From Loktanella gaetbuli (GTDB lineage: Bacteria > Pseudomonadota > Alphaproteobacteria > Rhodobacterales > Rhodobacteraceae): a stretch of DNA of 64,000 nt. The notes under the pieces are model-generated. The model did not search any database. It saw nothing but the letters and a program-made list of their open reading frames with translations, and was not told the origin of the DNA. The translations under genes were made by a program, and so were the position numbers. Location: the NCBI RefSeq assembly GCF_020531945.1, contig NZ_JAJATZ010000002.1, positions 124,001 to 188,000 on the forward strand, written 5' to 3'. Below, piece after piece: positions 33,661 through 42,847 of the stretch. How positions within the stretch are numbered: position 1 is the stretch's first letter; every line of letters starts with the position of its first letter.

Positions 33661-35769
33661 ATGCCACGTCCGTTCCCTGCCCTGCCCAATGCGCCTGCCG
33701 CCGCGCGCAATCCGACCGTGACGACCGTTCACGGCGTTGATCTGCATGACGATTACGGCTGGCTGCGCGCCGACAACTGGCAAGAGGCGATGCGCGCCCC
33801 CAACCGGCTGCCCGCAGATATTGCTGACTACCTGACGGCCGAAAACGCCTACTACGACGCCGCGATGGCCGACACCGCCGACCTGCAGGCGCGTCTGGTG
33901 GCCGAGATGCGCGGCCGCATCAAGGAAGACGACAGCAGCGTGCCGCGCGAGAACGGACCCTACGCCTACGGCTTGCGCTACGACGACGGCGCGGAATATC
34001 CGGTTTTCATTCGCACGCCCCGCCACGGTGGCGCCGCTGAAACCATGCTGGACGTCAATGTCATGGCCGCGACGCAGGATTACTTTCAGCTTGGCACGAC
34101 GCAGGTCAGCCCCGATCACGCGACACTGGCCTGGGCTGCGGATGTGAACGGGTCGGAATTTCATCGCCTGACCTTTCGCGATCTGACGACGGGTAAGGAC
34201 TTCAACTATCACATTCCCGATGTGGCCTCTGTCGCCTGGGCGGACGGGCAGACCCTGTTCTATGTGCGCGTCGATGCGCGACACCATCCGAACCGCGTCT
34301 ATCGCCATACCCTTGGCACGGACCCTGCCACCGACACGCTGGTCTATACGGAAGACGACACGCGCTACCACGTCAATGTGTCCCGCCTGCGGTCCGGTGC
34401 CTATATCGCCTTGTCCACCGGCATGAATGACGAGAACGAGATCAGTATCATCCCGACGGCCGATCCGACGGCGACCCCGCAGGTGATCGAGCCGCGCACG
34501 ACGGGGCTGGAATACGATATCGAACATCAGGGCGATGCATTTCTGATCCTGACAAATGCAGACGGGGCGCATGATTTCAAGGTAGTGACAGCGCCTGTGG
34601 CGACACCGGCGCGGGACAACTGGCGCGACCTGATCCCGCACGAGGATGGCCGCATGATCATTGGTCTGGCCGCCCACAAGGGTTGGACGATCTGGACAGA
34701 GCGGCGCAACGCCCTGCCCCACATCTGCTATGTCCGTGCGGGCGCGCCGATCGAGGCCGCGCGCAGCATCAGCTTTGACGAGCAGGCCTACAGCCTCGGC
34801 AGCGATCCCAGCCCGGAATATGACACCGACAGTTTTCGCTTCACATACGCGTCGCCAACCACGCCGCCACAGGTGTTTGACTACGACCTGTCCGCCGGCA
34901 CCCGGACCCTGCGCAAGACAGTGGAAATCCCCTCGGGGCACGATCCGGCGAATTACGTCACGATCCGCACGACGGCCCCGTCGCATGACGGCGCACAGGT
35001 GCCGGTGACGATCCTGTATCACAAGGACACGCCGCTGGACGGCACGGCACCCTGTCTGCTGTATGGTTACGGATCATACGGCGCGACCATGCCAGCATCC
35101 TTTTCGGCCAACCGGTTGTCACTGGTGAACCGCGGCTCCGTCTACGCCATCGCCCACGTCCGGGGCGGAGAAGAGTTGGGCCGCAACTGGTATGAGGCTG
35201 CGAAATTCGCAGGCAAGCTCAACACATTCCACGATTTTATCGCCGCCGCGCAAAAGCTGATCGCCGATGGCTACACCGACCGGGGCCGCATCGTCATTCA
35301 GGGCGGATCGGCAGGCGGTCTGCTGGTCGGTGCCGTGCTGAACATGGCGCCGGACCTGTGGGCGGGGGCCATCGCCGATGTGCCCTTTGTCGACGTGCTG
35401 ACGACGATCCTTGACGACACACTGCCCCTGACGCCGGGCGAATGGTCGCAATGGGGCAACCCGATCGAAAGCCGTCAGGCCTTTGACGATATCCGCAGCT
35501 ATTCGCCCTATGACAACGTCACCGCACAGGCCTATCCGCCGATTTTGGTGACTGCGGGCGTGTCCGACCCGCGCGTGACCTATTGGGAACCCGCCAAGTG
35601 GGTTGCTCGTCTGCGCGCGACCAAGACCGACGACAATATCCTGCTGCTGCGCACGAATATGACGTCGGGCCATTTCGGCAAATCCGGGCGGTTCGCGGCA
35701 TTGGAGGATGCGGCGCGGTCCTATGCCTTTGCGCTGAAGATAACGGGCACCGATCTGTCGGCAGGCTGA
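33661..35769 (+). CDS. ptrB: oligopeptidase B (S9 family prolyl oligopeptidase)
   Basis: Serine peptidase of 702 residues that cleaves short peptides after Arg or Lys in the cytoplasm. The N-terminal seven-bladed propeller (about 70-420) gates the C-terminal alpha/beta hydrolase. The nucleophile is about Ser550 in GGSAGGLLVGAV, the Asp lies in VTAGVSDPRV, and the His is in TSGHFGKSGRF. GYGSYG and RGGEELGRNWYEAAK are family blocks; the Glu pair near the active site explains basic specificity in the family. It has no signal peptide. The alcohol dehydrogenase gene follows closely. Confidence 0.93.
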   Translation: MPRPFPALPNAPAAARNPTVTTVHGVDLHDDYGWLRADNWQEAMRAPNRLPADIADYLTAENAYYDAAMADTADLQARLVAEMRGRIKEDDSSVPRENGPYAYGLRYDDGAEYPVFIRTPRHGGAAETMLDVNVMAATQDYFQLGTTQVSPDHATLAWAADVNGSEFHRLTFRDLTTGKDFNYHIPDVASVAWADGQTLFYVRVDARHHPNRVYRHTLGTDPATDTLVYTEDDTRYHVNVSRLRSGAYIALSTGMNDENEISIIPTADPTATPQVIEPRTTGLEYDIEHQGDAFLILTNADGAHDFKVVTAPVATPARDNWRDLIPHEDGRMIIGLAAHKGWTIWTERRNALPHICYVRAGAPIEAARSISFDEQAYSLGSDPSPEYDTDSFRFTYASPTTPPQVFDYDLSAGTRTLRKTVEIPSGHDPANYVTIRTTAPSHDGAQVPVTILYHKDTPLDGTAPCLLYGYGSYGATMPASFSANRLSLVNRGSVYAIAHVRGGEELGRNWYEAAKFAGKLNTFHDFIAAAQKLIADGYTDRGRIVIQGGSAGGLLVGAVLNMAPDLWAGAIADVPFVDVLTTILDDTLPLTPGEWSQWGNPIESRQAFDDIRSYSPYDNVTAQAYPPILVTAGVSDPRVTYWEPAKWVARLRATKTDDNILLLRTNMTSGHFGKSGRFAALEDAARSYAFALKITGTDLSAG

Positions 35770-35784
35770 TCGAGGGGTAACATT

Positions 35785-35925
35785 ATGGCCTGGACGACTG
35801 ACTGGGAACGGCCCAATCATCCGGAGTTTCCAACCACAGAATATCAATCAAGAGGGTGCCAAGACCATGCAGACCGCAAACGTGACAGGGACGATATCTT
35901 ACCTGACCCGCATCGAGTTTGGTGA
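35785..35925 (+). CDS. possible small ORF with a strong ribosome binding site
   Basis: ATG 35785 is preceded by GAGGGGTAACATT, a good ribosome binding site. It opens a 46-codon frame starting MAWTTDWERPNHPEFPTTEY that runs over the start of the alcohol dehydrogenase gene in another frame and stops at TGA. The first half looks protein-like; the second half overlaps the real gene. It may be a leader peptide, a remnant, or chance. Confidence 0.25.
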   Translation: MAWTTDWERPNHPEFPTTEYQSRGCQDHADRKRDRDDILPDPHRVW

Positions 35926-36994
35926 AGGTCGCATCGCGGAACTGCCGGCCATGCTGGACCAGATTGGCGTCACCAAACCCCTGATCGCGACCGACAAAGG
36001 GCTGATGGCCACCGGCATGATCGACAAGGTCACAGCCGGGCTGGGCAGTTTTGCCATCTTCGACGGCACCCCGGCCAACCCGACCGAGACCGCCGCGATG
36101 GACGCCTTCGCCGTCTATCAGGCGGAAGGTTGCGACGGGGTCGTCGGGATCGGCGGCGGATCCTCGCTTGATCTGGCCAAGGCGGTGCGCATCCTGTCCG
36201 GTCATCCGGCCCCGCTGGACCAGTATGCCGCTGTCAACGGCGGCGTCGCGCGCATCCACGGCAACATCTGCCCGCTGATCGCCGTTCCCACGACATCCGG
36301 CACCGGGTCAGAAGTGGGCCGCGCCGCAGTCATCATCACGGCTGCGGGCCGCAAGCTGGGCATCCTGTCGCCGCACAACCTGCCCACCATCGCGCTATGT
36401 GATCCGACCCTGACCTATGGTCTGCCACCGATGCTGACGGCGGCGACGGGGATGGACGCGATCTCGCACTGTCTGGAAACCTACATGGCACCGTCCTTCA
36501 ACCCGCCGGCCGAGGCGATTGCCCTGCACGGTCTGGACTGCGGCCTGCGCAGCATCGAGGTGGCAACGATGGACGGTCAGAACGCCGGCGCACGGCGCGA
36601 CATGATGACCTGCGCGCTGGAAGGTGCAATGGCGTTCCAGAAGGGCCTTGGTGCCGTCCATGCCCTGACACACCCCCTGGGCGCGATCCGGTCGCTGAAC
36701 CTGCATCACGGCACGCTGAATGCCGTGCTGATGCCCGCGGTGCTGCGGTTCAACCGCGACGCCATCGGGGCGAAATGGGATGTGCTAACCGACCGCATGG
36801 GCGGCGATCCGGCGGACGCCTGTGCCGCCCTGAACGACCGCCTTGGGATGCCAAGTGGACTGGCCGCGATGGGCGTGACCGAAGAGATGATGATCGACGT
36901 GTCAAATGCCGCGATGAAGGACCACTGCCACGGCACCAATCCCCGCATCGCCACGCAAGGGGAATATCTGGATATCCTGAGGCAGTCGGCCTAG
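35867..36994 (+). CDS. iron-containing alcohol dehydrogenase
   Basis: Group III NAD(P)-dependent alcohol dehydrogenase, 375 residues. NAD site: GIGGGSSLDLAKAV; then PTTSGTGSEVGRAAVI. Metal ligands are expected in the blocks TGMDAISHCLETY (Asp, His) and ALTHPLGAIRSLNLHHGTLNAV (His residues). AAGAGGGTGCC lies before the ATG. Members oxidise primary alcohols, lactaldehyde, or similar small substrates; which one is unknown here. It converges on the UvrA-like gene. Confidence 0.9.
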   Translation: MQTANVTGTISYLTRIEFGEGRIAELPAMLDQIGVTKPLIATDKGLMATGMIDKVTAGLGSFAIFDGTPANPTETAAMDAFAVYQAEGCDGVVGIGGGSSLDLAKAVRILSGHPAPLDQYAAVNGGVARIHGNICPLIAVPTTSGTGSEVGRAAVIITAAGRKLGILSPHNLPTIALCDPTLTYGLPPMLTAATGMDAISHCLETYMAPSFNPPAEAIALHGLDCGLRSIEVATMDGQNAGARRDMMTCALEGAMAFQKGLGAVHALTHPLGAIRSLNLHHGTLNAVLMPAVLRFNRDAIGAKWDVLTDRMGGDPADACAALNDRLGMPSGLAAMGVTEEMMIDVSNAAMKDHCHGTNPRIATQGEYLDILRQSA

Positions 36995-37028
36995 TCAGCG
37001 GCCTGACGCACTGCCGCATGTCATGGTC

Positions 37029-37054
37029 CGCGACCGGTGCGGTCTGCGGTCGCG
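37029..37054. terminator. hairpin between alcohol dehydrogenase and UvrA-like genes
   Basis: CGCGACCG (37029-37036) pairs with CGGTCGCG (37047-37054). It lies between two convergent genes and is probably a shared terminator, although no T-run follows. Confidence 0.5.
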
Positions 37055-37130
37055 CGGCGTAATCTCTTCAGCCACGCCGATCCTTTTCAAGATCAGCAGA
37101 CTGCCGGACAGCGTGACACGATTGCGCCCA

Positions 37131-39614
37131 TCATGACGCATCCGTCTTTGGAAACAGGAACGGCGCTGTCTTGCTGTTCGCAGACTTTGCCACGACCGCA
37201 GGCGGGCCCTGGGCGACAACCTGGCCGCCATCGTCGCCTGCACCGGGACCGATATCGACGATCCAGTCACTTTGCCGCGCCACAAGCATGTTGTGTTCGA
37301 CCATGATCACCGAATTTCCCGCATCGACCAGACGGTCCAGCTGCGCCAGCAAGAGGGTCACATCCGCCGGGTGCAGACCCGTCGTCGGTTCGTCCAGAAT
37401 ATAAAGCGTGTCTTTGCGCTGTGCGCGTTGCAACTCGGTCGCAAGCTTGATCCGCTGTGCCTCGCCGCCCGACAGTTCCGTCGCGGGCTGCCCAAGGCGC
37501 AGATAACCCAGGCCAACCTGCCGCAATGCTTCGACGGCGCGCAGGATCGCAGGATCGTCGGCAAAGAATTCCTGCGCCCGGTCCACCGTCAGATCAAGAA
37601 CCTCCGCGATGGTCTTGCCGCGGTAGCGGATGTCGAGTGTTTCGTCGTTGTAGCGTTGCCCGCGACACACGGGACAGGGGGCAAAGACGCTGGGCAGGAA
37701 CAGCAGTTCGACACTGACAAAACCCGCACCTTCGCAGTGCGGGCAGCGCCCCTTGGCCACGTTGAACGAAAAGCGCCCGGCGTCATATCGCCTTGCCCGC
37801 GCGTCGTCCGTCGCAGCGAAAAGTTTGCGCACATGGTCGAACAGTCCGGTGTAGGTTGCCAGATTGGACCGCGGTGTGCGACCGATGGGTTTCTGATCCA
37901 CCACGACCAGACGCCGGACATGCTGCATGCCATCCACGATCTGCCCGTCGGTCGGGGTGTCGACCTCCTGCTCCAGCAGCTCGGGTTCGTTTTCAGCCGT
38001 TTCAGCAGGTGGCTTCTGCCCCAGCGCATCGCCGACAAGCGCAACCAACGCCTGACTGACAAGGCTGGATTTGCCCGACCCCGACACGCCGGTCACGGTC
38101 GCCAAAACGCCCAGCGGCAAGTCGATGTTCACCCCCTGCAGGTTGTTGCGCGTCACATCGGCCAACCGCAGCCAGCCGGACGATTCTCTGGGTGTGCGGG
38201 TGCCCGCACGCGCGTCGGCGAACAGATGCCGCGCGGTATGCGAGGTTTCGACCTGTTGCAGCCCATCGACCGGGCCGCTGTAGACGACCCTGCCGCCCTC
38301 CGTGCCCGCGTCGGGGCCAATGTCCACGATCCAGTCCGCGTGCCGGATGACATTGACGTCATGTTCCACCACGAAGAGCGAATTGCCCGCCCCTTTCAGA
38401 TCATCCAGCGCGCCGAGCAGCGCCTGCGTATCAGAGGGATGCAGCCCTGCCGATGGCTCGTCCAGCACATAGACCACGCCGAACAGCTGCGACCTGATCT
38501 GCGTGGCCAGACGCAAGCGCTGCATTTCCCCCGGCGACAGGGTGGCGGTATTGCGGTCCAGCGACAGGTAGCCAAGGCCGAGCCGCGTCAGCGCCGCCAC
38601 GCGGGCCATGATGTCGCGCGTGATGCGCTGCGTGACGATGGCCTTTTCAGGGCTCTGGTCATCCGTCACCGGGTCGCGTTCCGCCCGCTCGTGGAGCAAA
38701 CTGGCCAGATCGCCCAGCGTCAGCCGCGAGATCGCGCCGATATCCAGCCCTGCGAAAGTGACCGAAAGCGACTCGCGCTTCAGTTTCTTGCCGTCGCACA
38801 GCGGGCAGACTGAAATATCCATGAATTGAGAGACGCGCTTTTTGGTGCGCGCACTTTGTGTGGTCGCAAAGGACTGCAGCACATAGTTCCGCGCAGAGGT
38901 GAAGGTCCCCATGTAGGTGGGCGAGCGGTTCTCCTCGCGGGCGTTTCGCGTTTCCTCCGGTGTCATGCGGGCATAAACGGGCACCTCTGGGGCATCGTCG
39001 GTGAACAGGATCCAGTCGCGGGTGTCGCGTGGCAGATCCTGCCAGGCCACATCGATGTCATATCCCAGAGAGATCAGGATATCGCGCAGGTTCTGCCCGC
39101 CCCATGCCGGCGGCCACCCGGCGATGGCACCGTCGCGGATCGTCTTTGCCGGGTCGGGAACCAGCAGATCCTCGGTCACATCGAACACGCGGCCGATGCC
39201 GTGGCAGCGCGGGCAGGCACCATCCGGCGTGTTGGGCGAAAACGCATCCGCGTAAAGGATCCCCTGCCCTTCTGGATAGTCACCCGCACGCGAATACAAC
39301 ATCCGCAACCCGTTCGAGATCGTCGTGACACTGCCGACCGAAGATCTGGCGGACGGCGCGCCCCGTTGCTGTTGCAAGGCAACCGCAGGTGGCAGGCCTT
39401 CGATGCTGTCGACATCGGGTTCGCCCACCTGATCGATCAACCGCCGCGCATAGGGTGAAACGGAATCCAGAAACCGTCGCTGCGATTCCGCGAACAGCGT
39501 CCCAAAGGCCAGCGACGATTTGCCGGACCCCGAAATGCCGGTAAAGACGACCAACGCGTCGCGCGGCACATCAATGTCGATATCCTTGAGGTTATGGACA
39601 CGCGCGCCACGCAC
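37131..39614 (-). CDS. UvrA-like excinuclease ATPase (short UvrA2-type)
   Basis: Tandem ABC ATPase related to UvrA, 827 residues against about 940 for housekeeping UvrA. Walker A sites are GISGSGKSS and GVSGSGKSS; zinc-finger Cys pairs are CPRCHGIG, CPLCDGKK, CPHCEGAG and CPVCRGQR; signatures are LSPGEMQRLRLA and LSGGEAQRIKLA; Walker B VLDEPSAGL and ILDEPTTGL. The shorter length with a reduced UvrB-binding region fits UvrA2-type proteins linked to DNA-damage or drug tolerance. The start is unclear. GTG 39614 cuts into the first strand of the fold. The frame stays open upstream to an ATC at 39668 preceded by AGAGGTG, with protein-like residues IPKSKFESGPAKVENSVR between. Confidence 0.87.
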   Translation of the reverse strand: MRGARVHNLKDIDIDVPRDALVVFTGISGSGKSSLAFGTLFAESQRRFLDSVSPYARRLIDQVGEPDVDSIEGLPPAVALQQQRGAPSARSSVGSVTTISNGLRMLYSRAGDYPEGQGILYADAFSPNTPDGACPRCHGIGRVFDVTEDLLVPDPAKTIRDGAIAGWPPAWGGQNLRDILISLGYDIDVAWQDLPRDTRDWILFTDDAPEVPVYARMTPEETRNAREENRSPTYMGTFTSARNYVLQSFATTQSARTKKRVSQFMDISVCPLCDGKKLKRESLSVTFAGLDIGAISRLTLGDLASLLHERAERDPVTDDQSPEKAIVTQRITRDIMARVAALTRLGLGYLSLDRNTATLSPGEMQRLRLATQIRSQLFGVVYVLDEPSAGLHPSDTQALLGALDDLKGAGNSLFVVEHDVNVIRHADWIVDIGPDAGTEGGRVVYSGPVDGLQQVETSHTARHLFADARAGTRTPRESSGWLRLADVTRNNLQGVNIDLPLGVLATVTGVSGSGKSSLVSQALVALVGDALGQKPPAETAENEPELLEQEVDTPTDGQIVDGMQHVRRLVVVDQKPIGRTPRSNLATYTGLFDHVRKLFAATDDARARRYDAGRFSFNVAKGRCPHCEGAGFVSVELLFLPSVFAPCPVCRGQRYNDETLDIRYRGKTIAEVLDLTVDRAQEFFADDPAILRAVEALRQVGLGYLRLGQPATELSGGEAQRIKLATELQRAQRKDTLYILDEPTTGLHPADVTLLLAQLDRLVDAGNSVIMVEHNMLVARQSDWIVDIGPGAGDDGGQVVAQGPPAVVAKSANSKTAPFLFPKTDAS

Positions 39615-39668
39615 CCGAACGCTGTTCTCGACCTTGGCAGGGCCGGATTCAAATTTACTCTTTGGGAT

Positions 39669-40072
39669 AAATTCACCTCTTCAGCCGCATGGGCTGTTTT
39701 TAGACAATCGGCTATACAGTCAGACGGCTATCACACTTTGCCCAAAGCGAAAGGCCGGGTCTCTTCGACGCGCAAATTCTGACAGTAGCGCCAGACATCT
39801 GCGACAATCGGTTTGCCCCGCGCCATGGCGGCCAAGAAATTTATAAAACAACGACGAAAACCTTGGCGGTCGCACCGGGAACTTTCTTCCCGTCGGCACT
39901 GGCCGCCATGCGCGCAAGTCGCAGCGAAGGTCAGGTTCGGGCCCACTTTGGCGGTCTTCTGTCCCGCAATGAAAGTCCGCCTCCGGCCCCAAACTGCCGT
40001 TCGTCACAAGAGTCGTATGCCGCAACGCCGAGCGCCGAAGCGGAGGTCACGCCGCTTCGGCTGATCAGACCA
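39669..40072. other. 404-base gap, no convincing gene
   Basis: Non-coding stretch upstream of the UvrA-like gene and downstream of the SDR gene. A minus-strand frame ending near 39731 reads MARGKPIVADVWRYCQNLRV and is faintly protein-like, but it is only about 30 codons from its ATG and has no known domain. An AT-rich patch lies near 39836-39860. Confidence 0.45.
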
Positions 40073-40882
40073 TCACTCGTTCATCAACGCCTTGATTCCG
40101 CCGATGAAGGTTGCGTCGTCCTGTGTTTTGCGCCGGTCCAGCAGGTCGATGGCGTCCGATCCGGCGCGGAAGCGCAGCTGGTCGCCGGGGACCGTCACCG
40201 CCTGCCAGATCACATCCGCGACCAGTTCGGGGGCTGAGGGGTTCGATGCCAGCCTGCCGAACAGCCGTCCCATGGCGGCTGCCGTGGGGGCGTAGTCGGT
40301 TAGATCCTCGCCCATGGCAAAGTCGAAGGAGCGCCCGCCGAAATCGGTCCTGATCATGCCCGGTTCAACGATGCGAACGCGGATGCCCAGCGGTTCCAGT
40401 TCGTAATGCAGCGCCTCGGATAGGCCTTCGACGGCGAACTTGGTGCCGTGATAGAGCGTGCCCAGCGGCAAGGTGATCTGCCCGCCGATGGAGGAAATGT
40501 TGACGATGGTGCCCGCGCGGCGCGCGCGCATCTGCGGCAAGACCGCCTTTGTCACCTCCAGCAAGCCGATTACATTGGTATCGAACTGGCGGCGGATGCG
40601 GTCGGTTGAAAACGCCTCCAAGGGGCCATAGGCGCCGTAGCCCGCATTGTTCAGCAGGACGTCGATGCTGCCGAAACGGTCGGTTCCCGCGTGGATGGCC
40701 TCCGTGATCGACGCCGGTTCCGTGACATCCAGCCATGTGACCAATACGTTGTCGAGCTCGCCGAGGTCCGAAACGGAAGGATCACGCATGGTGGCTATGA
40801 CATTCCAGCCTTCAGACTGAAAGCGCAGCGCGGTGGCTTTGCCGATGCCGGAGGACGCGCCGGTGATGAGGATGGTGGACAT
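40073..40882 (-). CDS. short-chain dehydrogenase/reductase
   Basis: Classical SDR of 269 residues. The NAD(P) loop is TGASSGIGKAT (residues 7-17), LDVTE and LLNNAGYGAYGP follow, and the catalytic residues are Ser in VNISSIGG and Tyr/Lys in LYHGTKFAVEGL. The Arg in ATMRDPS after strand 2 suggests NADP(H). Its length and blocks match many bacterial oxidoreductases of unknown substrate. It lies 12 bases from a decayed second SDR and is divergent from an AraC regulator that may control both. Confidence 0.9.
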   Translation of the reverse strand: MSTILITGASSGIGKATALRFQSEGWNVIATMRDPSVSDLGELDNVLVTWLDVTEPASITEAIHAGTDRFGSIDVLLNNAGYGAYGPLEAFSTDRIRRQFDTNVIGLLEVTKAVLPQMRARRAGTIVNISSIGGQITLPLGTLYHGTKFAVEGLSEALHYELEPLGIRVRIVEPGMIRTDFGGRSFDFAMGEDLTDYAPTAAAMGRLFGRLASNPSAPELVADVIWQAVTVPGDQLRFRAGSDAIDLLDRRKTQDDATFIGGIKALMNE

Positions 40883-40894
40883 GAGAGGACTCCT

Positions 40895-41425
40895 TTAGGC
40901 GTTGAGGCGCAGCATGTCAGCGATGCCGAAGCGGGTCAGGACGGTGCGCGTTACGTCCTGCAGCACGGTGTTGTAGCGCTCGATCTTGGGCGCGACGCCG
41001 GTGTGATCGACCACGGTGCGGAAGGGTTTCTGGCTAAAGGGCAGAGCGAGCAGGGCGACGACAGCCTCGGCGATGCGCTCGGGGCGTTGATTCGTCGTGG
41101 CGTCGAGCATCTGCGCCAGCCCTTGCGCTGACAGGGCGGGAACGGCTGCAAAATCGCCGTACTGGGCCTCAAGCGTCGGGTCGTTCGGCGTCACCATCCC
41201 GTCCAAGAAGGCCGTGGGCATGTTGCCCGGCGCGATGATGCAGGCCTCGGTGCTGGCGGTGTCGGTCACGTCCATCTCGACGATCCATGAACCTTCGGCC
41301 TCCAGCGCAGCAACAGTGTCTGCGTTGCGGCCGGTGCGGCTCCGCACACTGCCCGCCACCATGTGCCCCCGCGCCGTGGTCGGGTCAAAACCGCCTGCGA
41401 TCCCGGTGATGAATACCTTTGCCAT
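40895..41425 (-). pseudogene. short-chain dehydrogenase remnant with internal deletion
   Basis: The frame encodes 176 residues where a classical SDR has 240-280. Residues 1-58 (MAKVFITGIAGGFDPTTARG onward to MDVTDTASTEAC) match the N-terminal third of an SDR with a degraded Gly-rich loop. The next residues, IIAPGNMPTAFLDG, match the region after the catalytic Lys. The segment with NNAG, catalytic Ser and YxxxK, roughly 110 residues, is missing without a frame break. The product cannot be a working SDR. It is tandem with an intact SDR. The start is ATG 41425; a longer frame to 41713 overlaps the AraC gene. Confidence 0.75.
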
Positions 41426-41585
41426 GTATCGTTGTCCTCGCATGCTGATAAGATGACGATACTCCGCGCAGGACACGGTCTCTTTCTCGATTGTCCGAAA
41501 AACTTGCCCGATCCTCCGAACGTTTGAAATTTCCGTCATTGATCGGGGCACCGTCATGCTATCAGATCTGCAAAGGGAGGACGGC

Positions 41586-42470
41586 ATGACAGGTTTGCTG
41601 GAACGCGCGGTGGCGCTGTTGGATGAGGCGCGGGTGTCGCAGGGCGCATTGGCCCATGCACCCAGCGGATTGCACCTGTTGCGGCACGCCGCCGCGACAC
41701 CCCAGAGCGCCACAGTCTATCGCCCGCTGTTGTGTCTTGTGCTGCAAGGGGCCAAGCAGGTCAGCACCGGCACCCGCAGCCTGACGGTGACCCGGGGACA
41801 GTCGCTGATCGTCAGTCACGCGCTGCCGGTCGTCTCGCGCATCACAGAGGCCACGGCTGCGACGCCCTATCTCGCGCTGGTCCAGCCGCTGGATCTTGAC
41901 CTGTTGCGTGGGCTGGCCCCGGCGGTTCCGCCCGCGCGGGCACCTCATATGAAAGACCCGTTCTCGATCACACTTTGCCCGACGGACCCCGGCATGGAAA
42001 ACGCGCTGGTCCGCCTGATCGACCAATGCGCGCGGGATGACACCCGTCACCTGCTTTCTCCGATCACCCGGCAGGAGATACATGCACGGCTGCTGCTGGG
42101 GCCGCATGCGGGCGCCCTCCAACGGCTGATGTGGCACGAGACCACCGCTAGCCGCATCTTCCGCGCCACGCGCGAGATCCAGTCCGACTTGTCGCGTGCC
42201 CTGGTCGTCGGCGCGCTTGCCGAAAGCATCGGCATGAGCCCCTCGGCCTTCTTCGAGCATTTCAAGGCCATCACCGGCACCTCGCCCCTGCAATACCAGA
42301 AGGACCTGCGCCTGTTGCAGGCCCGAAGCGCGCTGCACGCCTCGGAAGCTAAGGTCTCGGACATCGCCTTCCGCGTCGGCTACGAAAGCTCGGCCCAATT
42401 CTCGCGCGAGTATGCCAGAAAGTTCGGCCTGTCTCCCCGTCAGGACCGGGCTGCACTGGCCGCCGAGTGA
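41586..42470 (+). CDS. AraC family transcriptional regulator
   Basis: Regulator of 294 residues. The N-terminal AraC-type effector domain (about 20-170, YRPLLCLVLQGAKQVSTGTR) is followed by two helix-turn-helix motifs (about 190-285): ALVVGALAESIGMSPSAFFEHFKAITGTSP and VSDIAFRVGYESSAQFSREYARKFG. ATG 41586 has GGGAGG six bases upstream; the ATG ten codons earlier lacks one. It diverges from the SDR pair across 160 bases and likely activates or represses them. Confidence 0.9.
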   Translation: MTGLLERAVALLDEARVSQGALAHAPSGLHLLRHAAATPQSATVYRPLLCLVLQGAKQVSTGTRSLTVTRGQSLIVSHALPVVSRITEATAATPYLALVQPLDLDLLRGLAPAVPPARAPHMKDPFSITLCPTDPGMENALVRLIDQCARDDTRHLLSPITRQEIHARLLLGPHAGALQRLMWHETTASRIFRATREIQSDLSRALVVGALAESIGMSPSAFFEHFKAITGTSPLQYQKDLRLLQARSALHASEAKVSDIAFRVGYESSAQFSREYARKFGLSPRQDRAALAAE

Positions 42471-42847
42471 ACGCCGTGATGATCAAGCCCGGCCATTAAC
42501 TGCCATTCATCGCCGCACCTGACGCTGCAATGCAGCTTCCCAGACCAGTCACTCATGCATTGCGCAGTATTTTCGGGTGCCCAAGGTCAGCTATGCGCTC
42601 AAGGCGACCACGCGGGCTCAGACTGTCGACGAATGCTGCCAGTCCGAAAATGAAACTCTTGTCGAGCGCCCAAACGCCTGTTGCAGGGCATTCCGAACCG
42701 TTGGGACGCCGACAGATTTGTCCCTTGCCGCTGGCGAACGCAAATCGGTCGTAAAGCTGTCTACCTAGCCGGGTCTTGCGTGTTATCGTAGTCGGAACCA
42801 GCGGTGTGCCACCGCAAGAACCTTAATGCATTGCGGATAGCCGAAGA
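42471..42847. other. 377-base gap, no gene seen
   Basis: Non-coding stretch between the AraC and Lrp-type regulator genes. Short open frames here have poor codon composition and no recognisable domain. It probably carries the Lrp gene promoter near its right end. Confidence 0.5.

Noticed and set aside
39720..40025. Minus-strand ORF of 101 codons upstream of the UvrA-like gene
   Set aside because: Unbalanced composition, no ribosome binding site and no recognisable domain.
41426..41713. Long N-terminal extension of the truncated SDR frame
   Set aside because: It runs antisense into the AraC gene and has no protein-like features; the ATG at 41425 gives a normal SDR N-terminus.
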